DNA of 64,000 bases. Origin: Pisaster brevispinus. Taxonomy: Eukaryota; Echinodermata; Asteroidea; Forcipulatida; Asteriidae. Numbering within the stretch: position 1 is the stretch's first letter; every line of letters starts with the position of its first letter. This document shows positions 11,480 to 22,198 of the stretch, in pieces. Both the position numbers and the translations under genes were made by a program. A model generated the notes under the pieces. That model had not been told where the DNA came from and did not search any database. It saw only the letters and a program-made list of their open reading frames with translations. Where the stretch lies: the NCBI GenBank assembly GCA_023634235.1, contig JAMKCF010000016.1:10042866-10106865 (forward strand), in the 5' to 3' direction.

Positions 11480-11650
11480 TGTGTCAGCTTACTTCGTACC
11501 TTGACCACTTCGGTATACCATGGAGGCCTCCATGGGTATACCCTGGACTGGACACTTCGTACCTTATGAAAGGTACGAAGTGACTTTGGACACTTTGTAC
11601 CCCAGACACTTCGTACCCATAGACGCTTCGTACCAAGACACTTTGTACCT
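11480..11650 (+). repeat. CACTTCGTACC minisatellite with central palindrome
   Basis: The unit GACACTTCGTACC (variants CACTTTGTACC, CGCTTCGTACC) appears about seven times at spacings near 17-22 bp, once inverted (GGTACGAAGTG). At 11512-11542 lies a near-perfect palindrome, GGTATACCATGGAGG with its complement plus one extra G. Confidence 0.7.
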
Positions 11651-12224
11651 TGATTTCTTTCTGGATTTCTGGATTTCTGCCTCGAATTTCGAGAGGGTCA
11701 ACAAAAATACATATTTATTAGTTTACTAGAGCATGTAGATCGAGAGGGTACTAGGCCTACTAGTACTATAGAGACTAGAGTAGTAAGTTTTATTACTTTA
11801 GTTAAAAAAGCAAACTTTTATTAAAAAATACAAACGGTACATAAAATCCAAGAGCAAGAACAGACTACACATGTGTGATAAAATGAACTACATTAACATC
11901 GTTTTTAAAAAATCAACAAATTTTTAAACTGAGTTTAAAAAAGAATTGTTTTAAAACAAAACTACAGAAAAATCAGTACATGGCCCCACACTGACATTAA
12001 CAATAGAAAACAATGCTAAATGCTTATATTCAAAAATATTATATAAAAAAAACCTCTTGAAAACCAATCAATTTCACCCGTTTGCTTTTGCCCTCCCCCC
12101 CCAAAAAAAAAAAATAAATAGGGGCAAATACAGGCAAAATAATTGGGGCACTGTTCTCCCTTTTGAAAATTTGTTGAAATCTCTGGGTGTACTGGCTGGG
12201 TGTTCAGAAAATCATAGCAAATTG

Positions 12225-12294
12225 TAGTTGCGATGATCGTAACCCGACGGTCTGCGACCGTCGGGAGGATGGAGGATCACGATCATCGCAACTA
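12225..12294. repeat. Hairpin family TAGTTGCGATGATCGT
   Basis: Outer arms TAGTTGCGATGATCGT and ACGATCATCGCAACTA enclose an inner stem, CCGACGGTC with GACCGTCGG. Related sequence occurs at about 23470-23533 and 10180-10205. Confidence 0.65.
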
Positions 12295-12939
12295 AGCAAA
12301 TTGCTGTATATGCGTCAGGATTTTCTTCTTTTTTTTAAATATCAAAATCACATTCATAGTTATTTATAACTTTTTATAAGTAATTGATTAAACTATATTT
12401 GAGTGACTAAATTTAATTGAATATTTAAAACCAAGTTATTTAATTGAATAATTAAAGCATGTATTGTTAATGTTTAGAAAAAGGTCAATGTCAATAATAC
12501 TGTTTTAAATAAATAAAAAACATTAAAATCTCATATCTGATTGAAAGAATGACAGTCATACAACATTTCTGCCGAGAATGGAAAACTTTATCATGTGGCA
12601 TGACAGCTACTTTTTCGTTTGTTATGATTACAAAAAAAAAAAATCTAATCTGGACAGTAGGGGCAGGGTGAGTTAGAAGTAATTTTTGAAAGCATTTTAA
12701 TTTTTATCAATATGTTTCTGTTGCTAGGTTTACTTTTGTATGCAGTGGTCAATGGTGTGCGAATCACATTCGACTTCGAGTAGTTTTTTTTCCCCACAGG
12801 TCCAGGAAAGCACTGAGCAGTTATGATAAGAACAAAGTATTTTTGTAGCACTGTGTGCTTTATAAAAAAAACAAAATAAAAATGCGGGCAATTTTTCACA
12901 ATGACAGATTAATATATTTCTTGTGCTTGTCTCTTTCAG

Positions 12940-13046
12940 AAAACTGTTTATGACTGACATTTCTCGCTCATCTGTTTATCTATTTCTAGAAAACTTCCCT
13001 CAGTTCTTGAAGCACAGTCCCAGAGGTAGATTTTCAAGCCATTGTC
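12940..13046 (+). other. Probable 5' leader of the sulfotransferase, with a possible overlapping uORF
   Basis: A good pyrimidine tract and CAG at 12937-12939 suggest that the first coding exon begins at 12940 as part of a longer 5'-UTR; a second AG lies near 12989. If the upstream acceptor is used, an ATG at 12950 opens a frame running to 13174, which overlaps the main ATG at 13047 in another frame. The transcription start is not visible. Confidence 0.35.
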
Positions 13047-16000
13047 ATGAGACTTGGAGCAGTCAACATGAAGAACATCCACTCGGCATTTATGTGCACC
13101 CTACTTGCTGCCATCCTCTTTATAGTCCTATCCATGCTGTACATAAACTTTTACAGTGTGAGGATGTTGTCTGATGATAAAAGGTAATACATCACAAGGG
13201 GAAACTGGCTGGGTGAAATTTTAAATAATTTTTGGGGTTGAACAAAAAAATATTCACCAGAGCGTGACTTGATTATACGACCTCTGGACATGCACAGGTG
13301 CTCTACCATACCATAATAATAATAAAAATAATACAAATGAATACCGGATTAAACAAGAGCAGAGTGTCCATGATACATTTTTGATCATATTAATTTTTTG
13401 AAATAAATTTGAACAATTTTAAACTTAAACAAACACTTTCACACTCGTAGGGGAATGTTACATGAGATAATTGACTAATTAAAACTAAGTTTTCAAGCAT
13501 GTACTGTTAATGTTTAATAAAAGTCAATGTTAATAATACTGTTTTAAAAAATAATATCTCATCTGATTGAAAGAATGTGGTTTAGTACTTGATATGAGAT
13601 ATTTGAGTCAAAATTAGAATACTTTTAATCGTAAGGACAAATATAACCAATTTATGTTACACAATGTCCCAACCTGGTGAAATGACCCAACTGCCGTACT
13701 TAAAGAGTTTGTATTTTGTATCAGTGCAACAAGTTCTTACCCATGAGAAAGGGTAATATTTTTGTGACATGGAGATGGGCACTTTCTGTCGTTCTACTTT
13801 GTTCCTAATGGCCCTTGCCATACATAATAATAAAAATAACATTAATTTATTGAATTTTAAGGACCAACAATAAAAATTCCAGTCAGAAAATGACACAAGA
13901 AAAAATTCAGCAAAACTACACCGGTTAAAAGCATAGCATAGCGTAGCATAGCATTAACATAGCATTTTTACAGGCGCCGTATGCAAAAACAAACATTTAT
14001 AAGCGAGAATCAGTTTGTTGGAAATTTGACTGGAATTGAAATGTGAGTGTTTGTTTTTCGGGGGGGGGGGGGTTTGATTGATTGACTTTTTTTAACAGGA
14101 ACTGGTTGCCTGTAAAATTGTCTCATTGTGACATGATATTAACTTGTTCTCATAAACTCTACCACCTACAGTAGCAGAGATGCCGACCAAATGATATCGC
14201 AGGTCGCTATTTTGAAAGAAAGACTCAACAAGATAGAAGGCGTCAGGTTGGATCAAGAGTCTCTTTTATCTCGTGAGGCAGAGACAGAAAGGAACTTGAA
14301 CAAAGATGGCAAAACTGACATGGACCTTGAAAAGGGTGTTGTGAACAGCATGGTGCCAACCGAAGTAGCTAACCAACCAACAGGTGGTAATTTTGTCCCT
14401 AACCCCGTAATGGACATCATGAAAGATGGAGGAAATCTTTCGAGTGTCCCCATCAACGTGGAAAAAACTTGCAAAGAGCAGACGAACATTCTTCTCCTGA
14501 AGACGCACAAGACTGGGGGCTCCACGCTACAGAATGTCCTCTATCGCTTTGGAGATGTTCGAGATCTAACGTTTGCCCTCCCGGTCACTGATGTGTACAT
14601 GGGCAGTCCGGTGAAATTCAAGCCTTCCTTTGCAATTCCATCACCGACTGGCCAGTACAACATTTTAGCAAATCACGCGCGCTTCCAAAAAGAAAGTAAG
14701 TTACAAAGTTTCATGCTGGTTCTGCGCTTAATCTATAATGTTACTTAATTTCTAAGTTTTGTTTTCTGCAGGACTTCAGAAACTGCTAAGTATAGTGCTT
14801 AGGGAACAACAGTGTGTGGATCAGTCGGTCTTCACTGCTTGTTAATAACTGGGTTGGTGGCTGGTCACTGTTAATAGACCGAGCCGAAGGCTCGGTCCAT
14901 GAACAGTGGCCAGCCACCAACCAAGGTCATTACCACACAGTGAAGACCGGCTCCACACACTGTTATTCCCATTAATAAATACCTTTAACAAAAAAAGGGT
15001 ACAAACCATCAGAACTTTGGATTTTTCTGTCGCCGTTATTTTGAGAAATGTCCTACTCATGTTCAAGGGCCACACGTTAGGCTGTTCAACTTTTGCATGG
15101 CACCTAATCTCTGACACATACTAAACTATTTAGGCAAATTTTCAAGAACCAGACCATGAGCTTCAAATATTAAAAGCACCATAAGTAGAAATACTTTGAT
15201 TGGTGTTTTAGCTTTATGCTTTGCATTATGTTCGTTTCCTGTGCGTACCAGCTACCTTAAATTGATACATTTTCTGCGCGTACGCCTACGCGTGGTATGA
15301 GTGTGCACACGGCACCATTTGCCAAAAAACACAAAACTAATACGCAAAAAGAAAACAGTTGATTTGAGAGTTCTCCGCACAACAAGCACATTGTGCATTT
15401 AACAAAAGGCTTGTTTAGGGGCCATTTATTCGCTAGTTTTTAGAGCAGGTCTTTATACCACATGTTAATACACCCCACGTGACCAGTCTTCAACCAATCA
15501 GAGTGCATAAACTCTCCGAGGTATTTATTAATTACTAATAACAATAATACACAGTTCTTATAAATTTTCACGTCCCAAAGCGCTCCATAATTTTTTCTGC
15601 GGTTACGCAGAGCTATGTTTGGAATTATAAAACCCATTTTACATATAAAAAAATACATGTAGCACAGTTGTAACAGTTTACAAGGTGCTGTGGCGCGAGT
15701 TAATGCAGCCTACCCTGCCAGAAACACCGGGCGAACCCCTTCTCTTAAGAATAAGCATACTGGGTTATTTTTTGTAGATAACACAACACATGGGACCTAC
15801 GGCTTGACACTCTATCTGAAGGACAAAGCAATAATGGATAAAGTGTCTTGCTTAAGGATAGAAGTGTCAAGACCGGGACTCAAACCCCACACTCTGCTGA
15901 TCAGAAACACCGAAGCTTGAGTCCGGAGCGCTTGACCGCTCGGCCACCACACACCCCTCATAAAATTTCACACCGGTGTCTAAAAGGATCCATCATGTAA

Positions 16001-16808
16001 TCTTTACAGCTCTAAGTGTTTTATTTATGTTAATACAGACATGCGGAAAATAATGGCTCCGGGAACCAAGTTCATCACGATCCTCCGCTATCCACCCAAG
16101 CAATTTGAAAGCACCTACAGTTACTACAAAATGGAAGGCCGGTTCAGGTGCTCCCTGGAAACTTTCGCCGCTTCCCCGAAGAGGTTCTACCTGTATGAGA
16201 AGGAGAGGAACACGCGTCATAGCAGCCTCAACCCGATGCTGTACGATCTAGGATTGGAACTGAAAGCCCTGGCTGACCCCGTGAAGGTCCAGAACTGGAT
16301 CCATTACATCGACGATGCGTTCGACTTGGTCCTGATCGCTGAGCATCTCAAGGAGTCGCTGATACTCCTCAAGGAGATGATGTGCTGGTCCTTCGACGAC
16401 ATCACCTTCTTCACCAGCAACGCTCGCAGCGGCATGCTCGTTGAGAACCTGGCCAACACCACAGAGAACAACCTCCTAGACTGGCTGGACGGGGACGTCC
16501 GACTCTATCGCCATTTTAACACAACGCTGTGGGACAAGATCGGGAAGTACGGGGCGGAGCGCATGGCTGCCGACGTCGCTGAGCTCGACCGTCGGAATGA
16601 GGAGCTGCGTCGACGGTGCGTCCAGGGGAAGAAGAAAGTCTCTGAAATGGGAGGTAATACGGTTATTGAAAGATACGTCTTGAGACCAGATGCTGCTCAA
16701 GATATAACCTGCAAGAGAATAACCTATGCAGCTTACAGTTTCTTGACGTCTCTAAGGCACAAGATGAAAATGCGTCGACCTCAGAAGAAAGTTGGTGCCC
16801 GTAGGTAG
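13047..16808 (+). CDS. Galactose-3-O-sulfotransferase (galactosylceramide sulfotransferase family)
   Basis: Golgi type II enzyme that moves sulfate from PAPS to the 3-OH of galactose on glycolipids or glycans. Exons: 13047-13183, 14172-14695 and 16039-16808 with stop; junction phases 2 and 1 agree. The total is 476 residues, within the usual family range. Residues about 13-35 form a single membrane anchor after a short cytosolic tail. A low-complexity stem follows. The 5'-phosphosulfate loop is LLLKTHKTGGST at about residues 153-164, followed by LQNVLYRFGDVRDLTFALP, typical of GAL3STs. The 3'-phosphate region is FITILRYPPKQFESTYSYYK at about 232-251. The usual family motif has an acidic residue where this protein has Tyr (ILRYP). 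The C-terminus is strongly basic (KMKMRRPQKK). The paralogue cannot be named, because echinoderms probably carry several. Confidence 0.92.
14802..14970. mobile_element. Foldback element in sulfotransferase intron 2
   Basis: Outer arms GGGAACAACAGTGTGTGG and CCACACACTGTTATTCCC. Middle arms are GTCTTCACTG with CAGTGAAGAC and GGTTGGTGGCTGG with its complement. The centre is GACCGAGCC-GAA-GGCTCGGTC. Confidence 0.7.
15668..15952 (-). mobile_element. SINE family 1 in sulfotransferase intron 2
   Basis: The A-box head (GTGTGGTGGCCGAGCGGTCA) is at 15952 on the minus strand and a degenerate B box is near 15880. The central block is diverged. The copy ends 86 bp upstream of sulfotransferase exon 3. Confidence 0.6.
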
Positions 16809-17759
16809 GAATGACATTTTACGGAAGGGTTTGGTGACAAAGTGGCGAAGTTGTGGCCCCTGCATTCTCTCTTAACAGTGATCCACTGGCCAAATGCCTG
16901 TGAGGACAGATGAGGACCAGTCAAAAATCTCTCCAAAGTAGTCCGGCTGGCTAGCTCAGTGAAAAGCATCCCTTTTTAATATGAATAATGGACGCCAGTC
17001 TGACGGACCAGTGAAACGAAAAGCTGACTGGTCCTGCTGGCCGGTCACCGGAAAAGTTGAGGGCAAACCCAGGGCACACTCCATGCCAAAACCAGGCACT
17101 TCTTGTCAAAACTGCTCATTAGGTAAGATGAGAATACAAGTTTTCAAATAGCAGATAATTTAGGCCTACAGTATCCCAGATCCCTGTTTGAATGGGAGTC
17201 TATCCCAGGTTGGACTCGACTATCACTGATGCAAATGTTCGTCTGGATTCAGTGGAATTTACTGTGAGGTCGATGAGTGTGACTCAGGGGGGGGGGAGGG
17301 TGTGCCAAAGTGGTGGGATTTTTATCAATATACATGTATAGCTGGTATAAGACATGAACCCTTTCAGCCCCCATGGCAACTTCAGTCACCCTAGATAACA
17401 CCCCCCCAAAAAACCACTCAAGCCTGAGCCCAAAGGCCATTTGCTAAAAAGCCGTACTTTTGTTCATGTTCACCCTCCATACCCAAGCTCACCATTATTG
17501 GAAAGAGAAAGATCGGATCTTTCCAATGATGGTAAAATAAAATAGGGTTATTATGCAATTACTTTTAATTGGAGTGGAGAGATTCAAAATGCCACCACGG
17601 AGCGCCATATGGCTTGGGTTTACAGAACATACTAAGTCAACAAAGGCCACAAACTTGGACATTTATCGGCTAATTTAAAAGATTTTTGTATTGAATGAAA
17701 GGAGATTCAATAATAGATGTTAATTTTGCATCGGGGATAAAGAATAATTTTGTTTTTTT

Positions 17760-17890
17760 TTAACACTGCTCTAGAATTGCAAAGGTCGTGGGTTCGAATC
17801 CCACCCGAGTAATATGCCTGTGATTTTTTTCACAGAACTCGGGAAAGTACTGAGTATACAGTGCCAACACACATCGGTGTAGGGTAAAAA
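17760..17890 (+). mobile_element. Second tRNA-derived SINE family, copy 1
   Basis: TCGTGGGTTCGAATCCCACC is a perfect pol III B box with a T-stem-like flank. It is followed by GCCTGTGATTTTTTTCACAG and GGGAAAGTACTGAGTATACA. The same order occurs at 27048-27180. The 5' A-box half is poorly kept. Confidence 0.55.
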
Positions 17891-19193
17891 ACCAAAGAGA
17901 TTCAATAAGTTGGACAATTTTTTATTTATTTAAGTAATAATAGAGTGTGTAAAATCGAACTTTGAACACAAGCGTCCTGTTGTGTGAGAATGTGTGCGTC
18001 ATTCTTGAGTGGTCAAACAATGTGGGCACCAGCAGTTGTTTATGTCAAAAGAACCTCGGGATGAAAGTGGTAATCAGTCAATCATCACATTAACATCAAT
18101 GCTGATGTTTCGGTAATCAGTTGTCTATTTATAACGCCATGTCACTATTTCCGAGAAGTGCCTAATTTTGTGCTGAAAAAAAGAAGAAAACAAAAAGGTG
18201 TTCCTGTATTCAAATCTTCACAGTACTTATATGTAGTATCCACTGCAATAAAATATTTATTATAGGAAGCTACATTGTTGTAGACGAAGTTAACAGCATT
18301 AGCGTTTGATATTTAATTACCATGTTCGTATTGTTAATTTATTATGCTTAACCCTCCTACTGTTTGACCAATCAATAGCATCCACATGCATGGCTTTCAG
18401 TGATGCCAGCCTTCAGTGATTTATCATGTGGTGAATAATCCATTTACATAGTGCACTGATGATTTTGTGCGCTAACTATTGTCCTACCATACGCGACATG
18501 TGCTGCACTGCTGTTGAATGGTCGGAACTCGCTGGCAAAATGGCAATGAGAGTAGGAAGGTTTAAGATCCAACTGTGTCGCCAAATTTGGAAAGAAATGG
18601 TTTTTATTTGTACCTGTTTTAATTTTTGAACAAAAGTCTTTCATAACTTATTTAGCAGTTTACGAAGTTATAGATTAATTTTTAACCATTGGAATGAAAG
18701 TTGTGTATTTTTCATGAATCTTGTTAGCAGAGTTCCCATTTTATTTACGGGGCTAGGGTTCTCCCCAGTTTTTTTTACCTCAAAACTGGGGGCTTATGCT
18801 GGACCCAAATTTGTTGATGTTTGGCCGAAGCACGCTGAATTGAAACAAGGTCTTTGGATTGTTTTTCTTCTCGGTGTTTATCTTGGTTTTAATAGTCCTA
18901 CGGTGCTGCATTTTGGAGCATTCCATATAGTTTTCTCTTGATTTTTTAAAGAAAAAAGTATATTTATAAATAGAAATAAATAAAAATAAAAATGCCTCTG
19001 ACGAAGGTCCGGTTTGGATCGAAAGCTAAGGCCATCTCCCCTACTAATTTTATAAAAATAAATATAAATTTTATTATTTGTTTTGCACATTGGCCGAAAA
19101 CGTGCATGTAGTGGCCCGATACGTGGCTACCTTATGCATGGAGAGAACTCTGTGTATGCTCTTGTGTCTGCAGTTCTAGCAAGTTGTAAGCAA

Positions 19194-19370
19194 GGCCCAA
19201 TTTCATAGAGCTGATTAAGCAGAAAATATGGCTTTTAAACATTTTCTGCTTAGCAAAACTAAGCAGGATACCAGTCACAGATTGTACATGTGAAATGGTA
19301 TTTTGGCTGGTAAACTTATTCTGGTAAGCATAATTTTGCCGTGCTTAAGCAGCTCTATGAAATTGGGCCC
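19194..19370. mobile_element. Foldback element (GGGCCCAATTTCAT family)
   Basis: About 177 bp. The termini GGCCCAATTTCATAGAGCTG and CAGCTCTATGAAATTGGGCC are a near-perfect inverted pair. A relic of a second copy follows at about 19514-19690. Confidence 0.7.
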
Positions 19371-19513
19371 TGGTGAGTATTGCAACAATACCGGTACTTA
19401 TCCATGTGAAAGTGTACACACTGTTCACACATTTCTTGATTGCTTATGAAATACATGTACATGTTTGCTTATAAATATTTCTGCTAGGGTAAGCACAACA
19501 ATTGTGCTTAACA

Positions 19514-19690
19514 GGGACCAATTTCTTCAAGCTATAAAATCGCAAAAAATACTTGGCATAGAAAAAACTTATTAAGCAGAATGAGGTTACCAGCCAAAAT
19601 ACCATGTAATGGATGACTGTGTGTGACCGGTTCCCTGCTAATTTAGCTTTGCAGAAGAAAAAAAGAGGTACTAGGCATTTTTTAGTGACG
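19514..19690. mobile_element. Degenerate foldback element of the same family
   Basis: Keeps GGGACCAATTTC, GAGGTTACCAGCCAAAATAC and GGTTCCCTGCTAATTTAGC but has lost its right terminus. Confidence 0.45.
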
Positions 19691-20279
19691 GGTGTACCAC
19701 ATTCTCCCTGCATTATTTTTAAAGACAACACAAAATATTAATAAATAGATTCTTTTGTTTTGAATCTTAGCAGCTGGCAATGCTAAGAATTTAATCAGTA
19801 ATTCTCCTGGCAGTTTAGTTTAGAAGTACTGAAAATATTAAATTTACAGTGAAAACAACAGATGGTTTATATGTGTATGGCTAGTTGTGTGTACCAGTGC
19901 AAATAAAATAAGTCACAAGGTTACGCTTGTTTGTTAGTCGGGGGGGGGGGGGGGGGAATAAACCGAAACCACACGTGACTAACCTGTGAAAATCTCATTT
20001 AATATTTACCAGGGTTCCAATTTGGGGTTAAAAATTCCACAAGACTGTGACAGGGCTTGATCCTCAAACTGAATTTGTTTTATAAGACCCAGAAATCTTG
20101 ATGAGAAAGAAATGTCTTCAAATTTTTAACTTGAAAACTGAACAAGCACTATTAAGAGAAGATACTATCTCACTTGTCTAATGGGTAAGTTGGCTTATTA
20201 TTTTGATACTCAACAGAGTTGGAAGATATTTATCAGACTCAAAAGTCAACACTTTGAACATGATATCTTGTTATTAAAG

Positions 20280-20650
20280 GGAGCTGGGTATAACTTTGGT
20301 AATTACTCCAAATGTTAATGATAGTACAAATTTACTTGGTGAGATACACTGCTGCTTTTGATAATGTATAACATTTTGAGAAACAATTCCCTTCAAAGGA
20401 ATGTGGTTTTAGAGAAAGGGGTTCAAAAATATTGTCAATCTGAGAAACATTTCTGCATGAAACGTTTCTCAGATTGTGTATTCCAGTTACAGATTGTTCT
20501 TCCTGCGTGGACATTACTGCTTCAGATTTATCGACAGTATCTCAAAAAACCTTTTGAAATGAAATTTTCACAGGTTAGTTTTGTTGTATTGATCTACATT
20601 TATATGGGATTATAACAATCGAATGGTTCCAAAAACCAAGGTATACTTTG
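20280..20650 (+). mobile_element. Dispersed element B, copy 1
   Basis: Shares in order an internal AATCTGAGAAACATT hairpin with its inverted partner, TTTTGAAATGAAATTTTCAC and CAATCGAATGGTTCCAAAAA with the reverse-oriented copy at 29130-29500. About 370 bp, with no ORF. Confidence 0.65.
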
Positions 20651-21374
20651 TCTTTAAAGGTATTAAACAATGAGGTTTTATTCAAACGGGAAAAAAAAAA
20701 CCACCAGACCGCTGGACTTGTCCGATCGTGAGTTTATTGGCCTGTGATCTAGTGTAAAATTCGAGCACTGGTTACGGGCAAAGGTTCCGTTAGCAGATGA
20801 TTGTTGAGCTATGATTTCTGCGTAACGGGACACTGCCTTGGATTGGACACTTTGTGCTATAAAAAGCGTTTGAAAGCGTTTGTTATGAAATGAATATGGT
20901 TGGAAAGATGTTCTAAAAGTAGAATTATGTGATCCACACAAATATGTTAAAAATATTGGAAACTTAATATATATATTTAAGTTTGTGTGGAAAAATACAA
21001 CGGAAAAATTTAATTCCACTTATTTTTTGACAGCATTGTACAGCATTATGAAGAAAGTAGATTTTGTTATGGAAGAGTATACTTCAGGGTATTTTTTTAA
21101 ACAGTCAACTTCAATTTGATGTGTGTTTTTTTTCTTGGAGATAATTGTCAGGGTAAGGTTAACAGTGTCTTGTAAGATTTTTACTTTCTTTTGCAATATG
21201 TTTGTAAGGCACAAAAGGAATGATACAAGTTTAGATTTGTATTTGTTTTTGTTTTGGCTGTGAGCAGTGATGTTTTTGTAGAAAGTTTATCTCGGCATAT
21301 TGACTGGCATTCTCAATAAAACTCTACTTGGATGAATTGTACATTTTTTTGCGTATTTTGTATCTTCTTTTACT

Positions 21375-21411
<37 letters not shown>

Positions 21412-21996
21412 TCTGTTGGCTTATATTCCTTCCCTTTCACAAGTTTTCAATAATTACAATATTGACCCTAGGCATGGAATTTCATCGTTGAGAGGGCAAG
21501 GCCAAAATTCATTTTGCAAAGGGCACTTCCAATGGAAAGTCTTAAAGTCTATGGAAAACTTTTGAAGGCGATTCTCTGGTCTTTAAATGCTTTTTCTCTC
21601 TCTCTCTCTCTCTCTATTTTGCAGCATAAATGTTTGGTTTTTCAGAAGGATTGAACTGTATTTAATAACTTCAAACTAAAGCGAGCTTCAAAGTTTCAGA
21701 TTGACATGATTGAAGCTAAAAAAAATTATCAAATAGGCCTCTGATATATTATTTGTTTGTGGTAAATCCAAATAATTTGTTGTCTTTAATTCTAGCATAA
21801 TCTGTAGTCTTTTTTTTCACAAAGTAAACACATAATTCCTATGATTATATTGAACACAAAATAATGTTCAATACGGTCATTCTTTTTGGACTGATAAAAG
21901 CACCCTTTTTAAAAAGTGTCCAGACAATAGAGGGCGTGGTACTGTTAGTGGACAAAAAACAACAACACGTCCATTTAATTTGATCTCCAAATAGAA

Positions 21997-22003
21997 CACG
22001 TCA
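21997..22003 (-). promoter_or_regulatory. UPRE-like TGACGTG core upstream of SELENOS
   Basis: The minus strand reads TGACGTGT about 200 bp before the SELENOS ATG. It resembles the XBP1/ATF6 unfolded-protein-response element (TGACGTGG/A). Human SELENOS is induced by ER stress, so the position is suggestive. A seven-base match is weak evidence on its own. Confidence 0.25.
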
Positions 22004-22198
22004 ATCTTCGTCGGAAACCCAGACTTACAAATAGTGAGAGGAAAATATAACGTACCCGTTGGCAGACTATCAACATTTGTTATTTTTTTATAAGCGATCT
22101 CATCAGCGGAGAAACTGGAGAATCGAGGTGTCCACCGCTGTATTTATTCATTTGGATTTCTTTGCTTCGAATAACAGAAGTCTGGTAGGAACTTCAGA

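Larger units (their letters stand above)
5456..12939. other. Intergenic stretch between galactosidase and sulfotransferase genes
   Basis: No coding gene is supported. It holds a 60-bp perfect palindrome (6753-6812), a degenerate ACGTT-rich array (about 7000-7700 and 9900-10330), a triple 130-bp repeat (8134-8452), a promoter-like block (8699-8828) and a 268-bp foldback (9633-9900). A GTCCCAAC/GTTGGGAC cluster (10610-10785), a further foldback (10893-10979), a CACTTCGTACC minisatellite (11480-11650) and a hairpin (12225-12294) follow. Confidence 0.6.
16809..22198. other. Intergenic stretch between sulfotransferase and SELENOS
   Basis: No coding gene is supported. Sulfotransferase 3'-UTR probably starts it, but no poly(A) site is certain (an AATAAA lies near 18249). 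It contains a GACCAGTGAAA-type repeat (16905-17075), a tRNA-derived SINE (17760), foldback elements (19194, 19514), element B (20280-20650), a (TTG)n run (21376-21410) and a (CT)n run (21594-21615). Confidence 0.55.
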
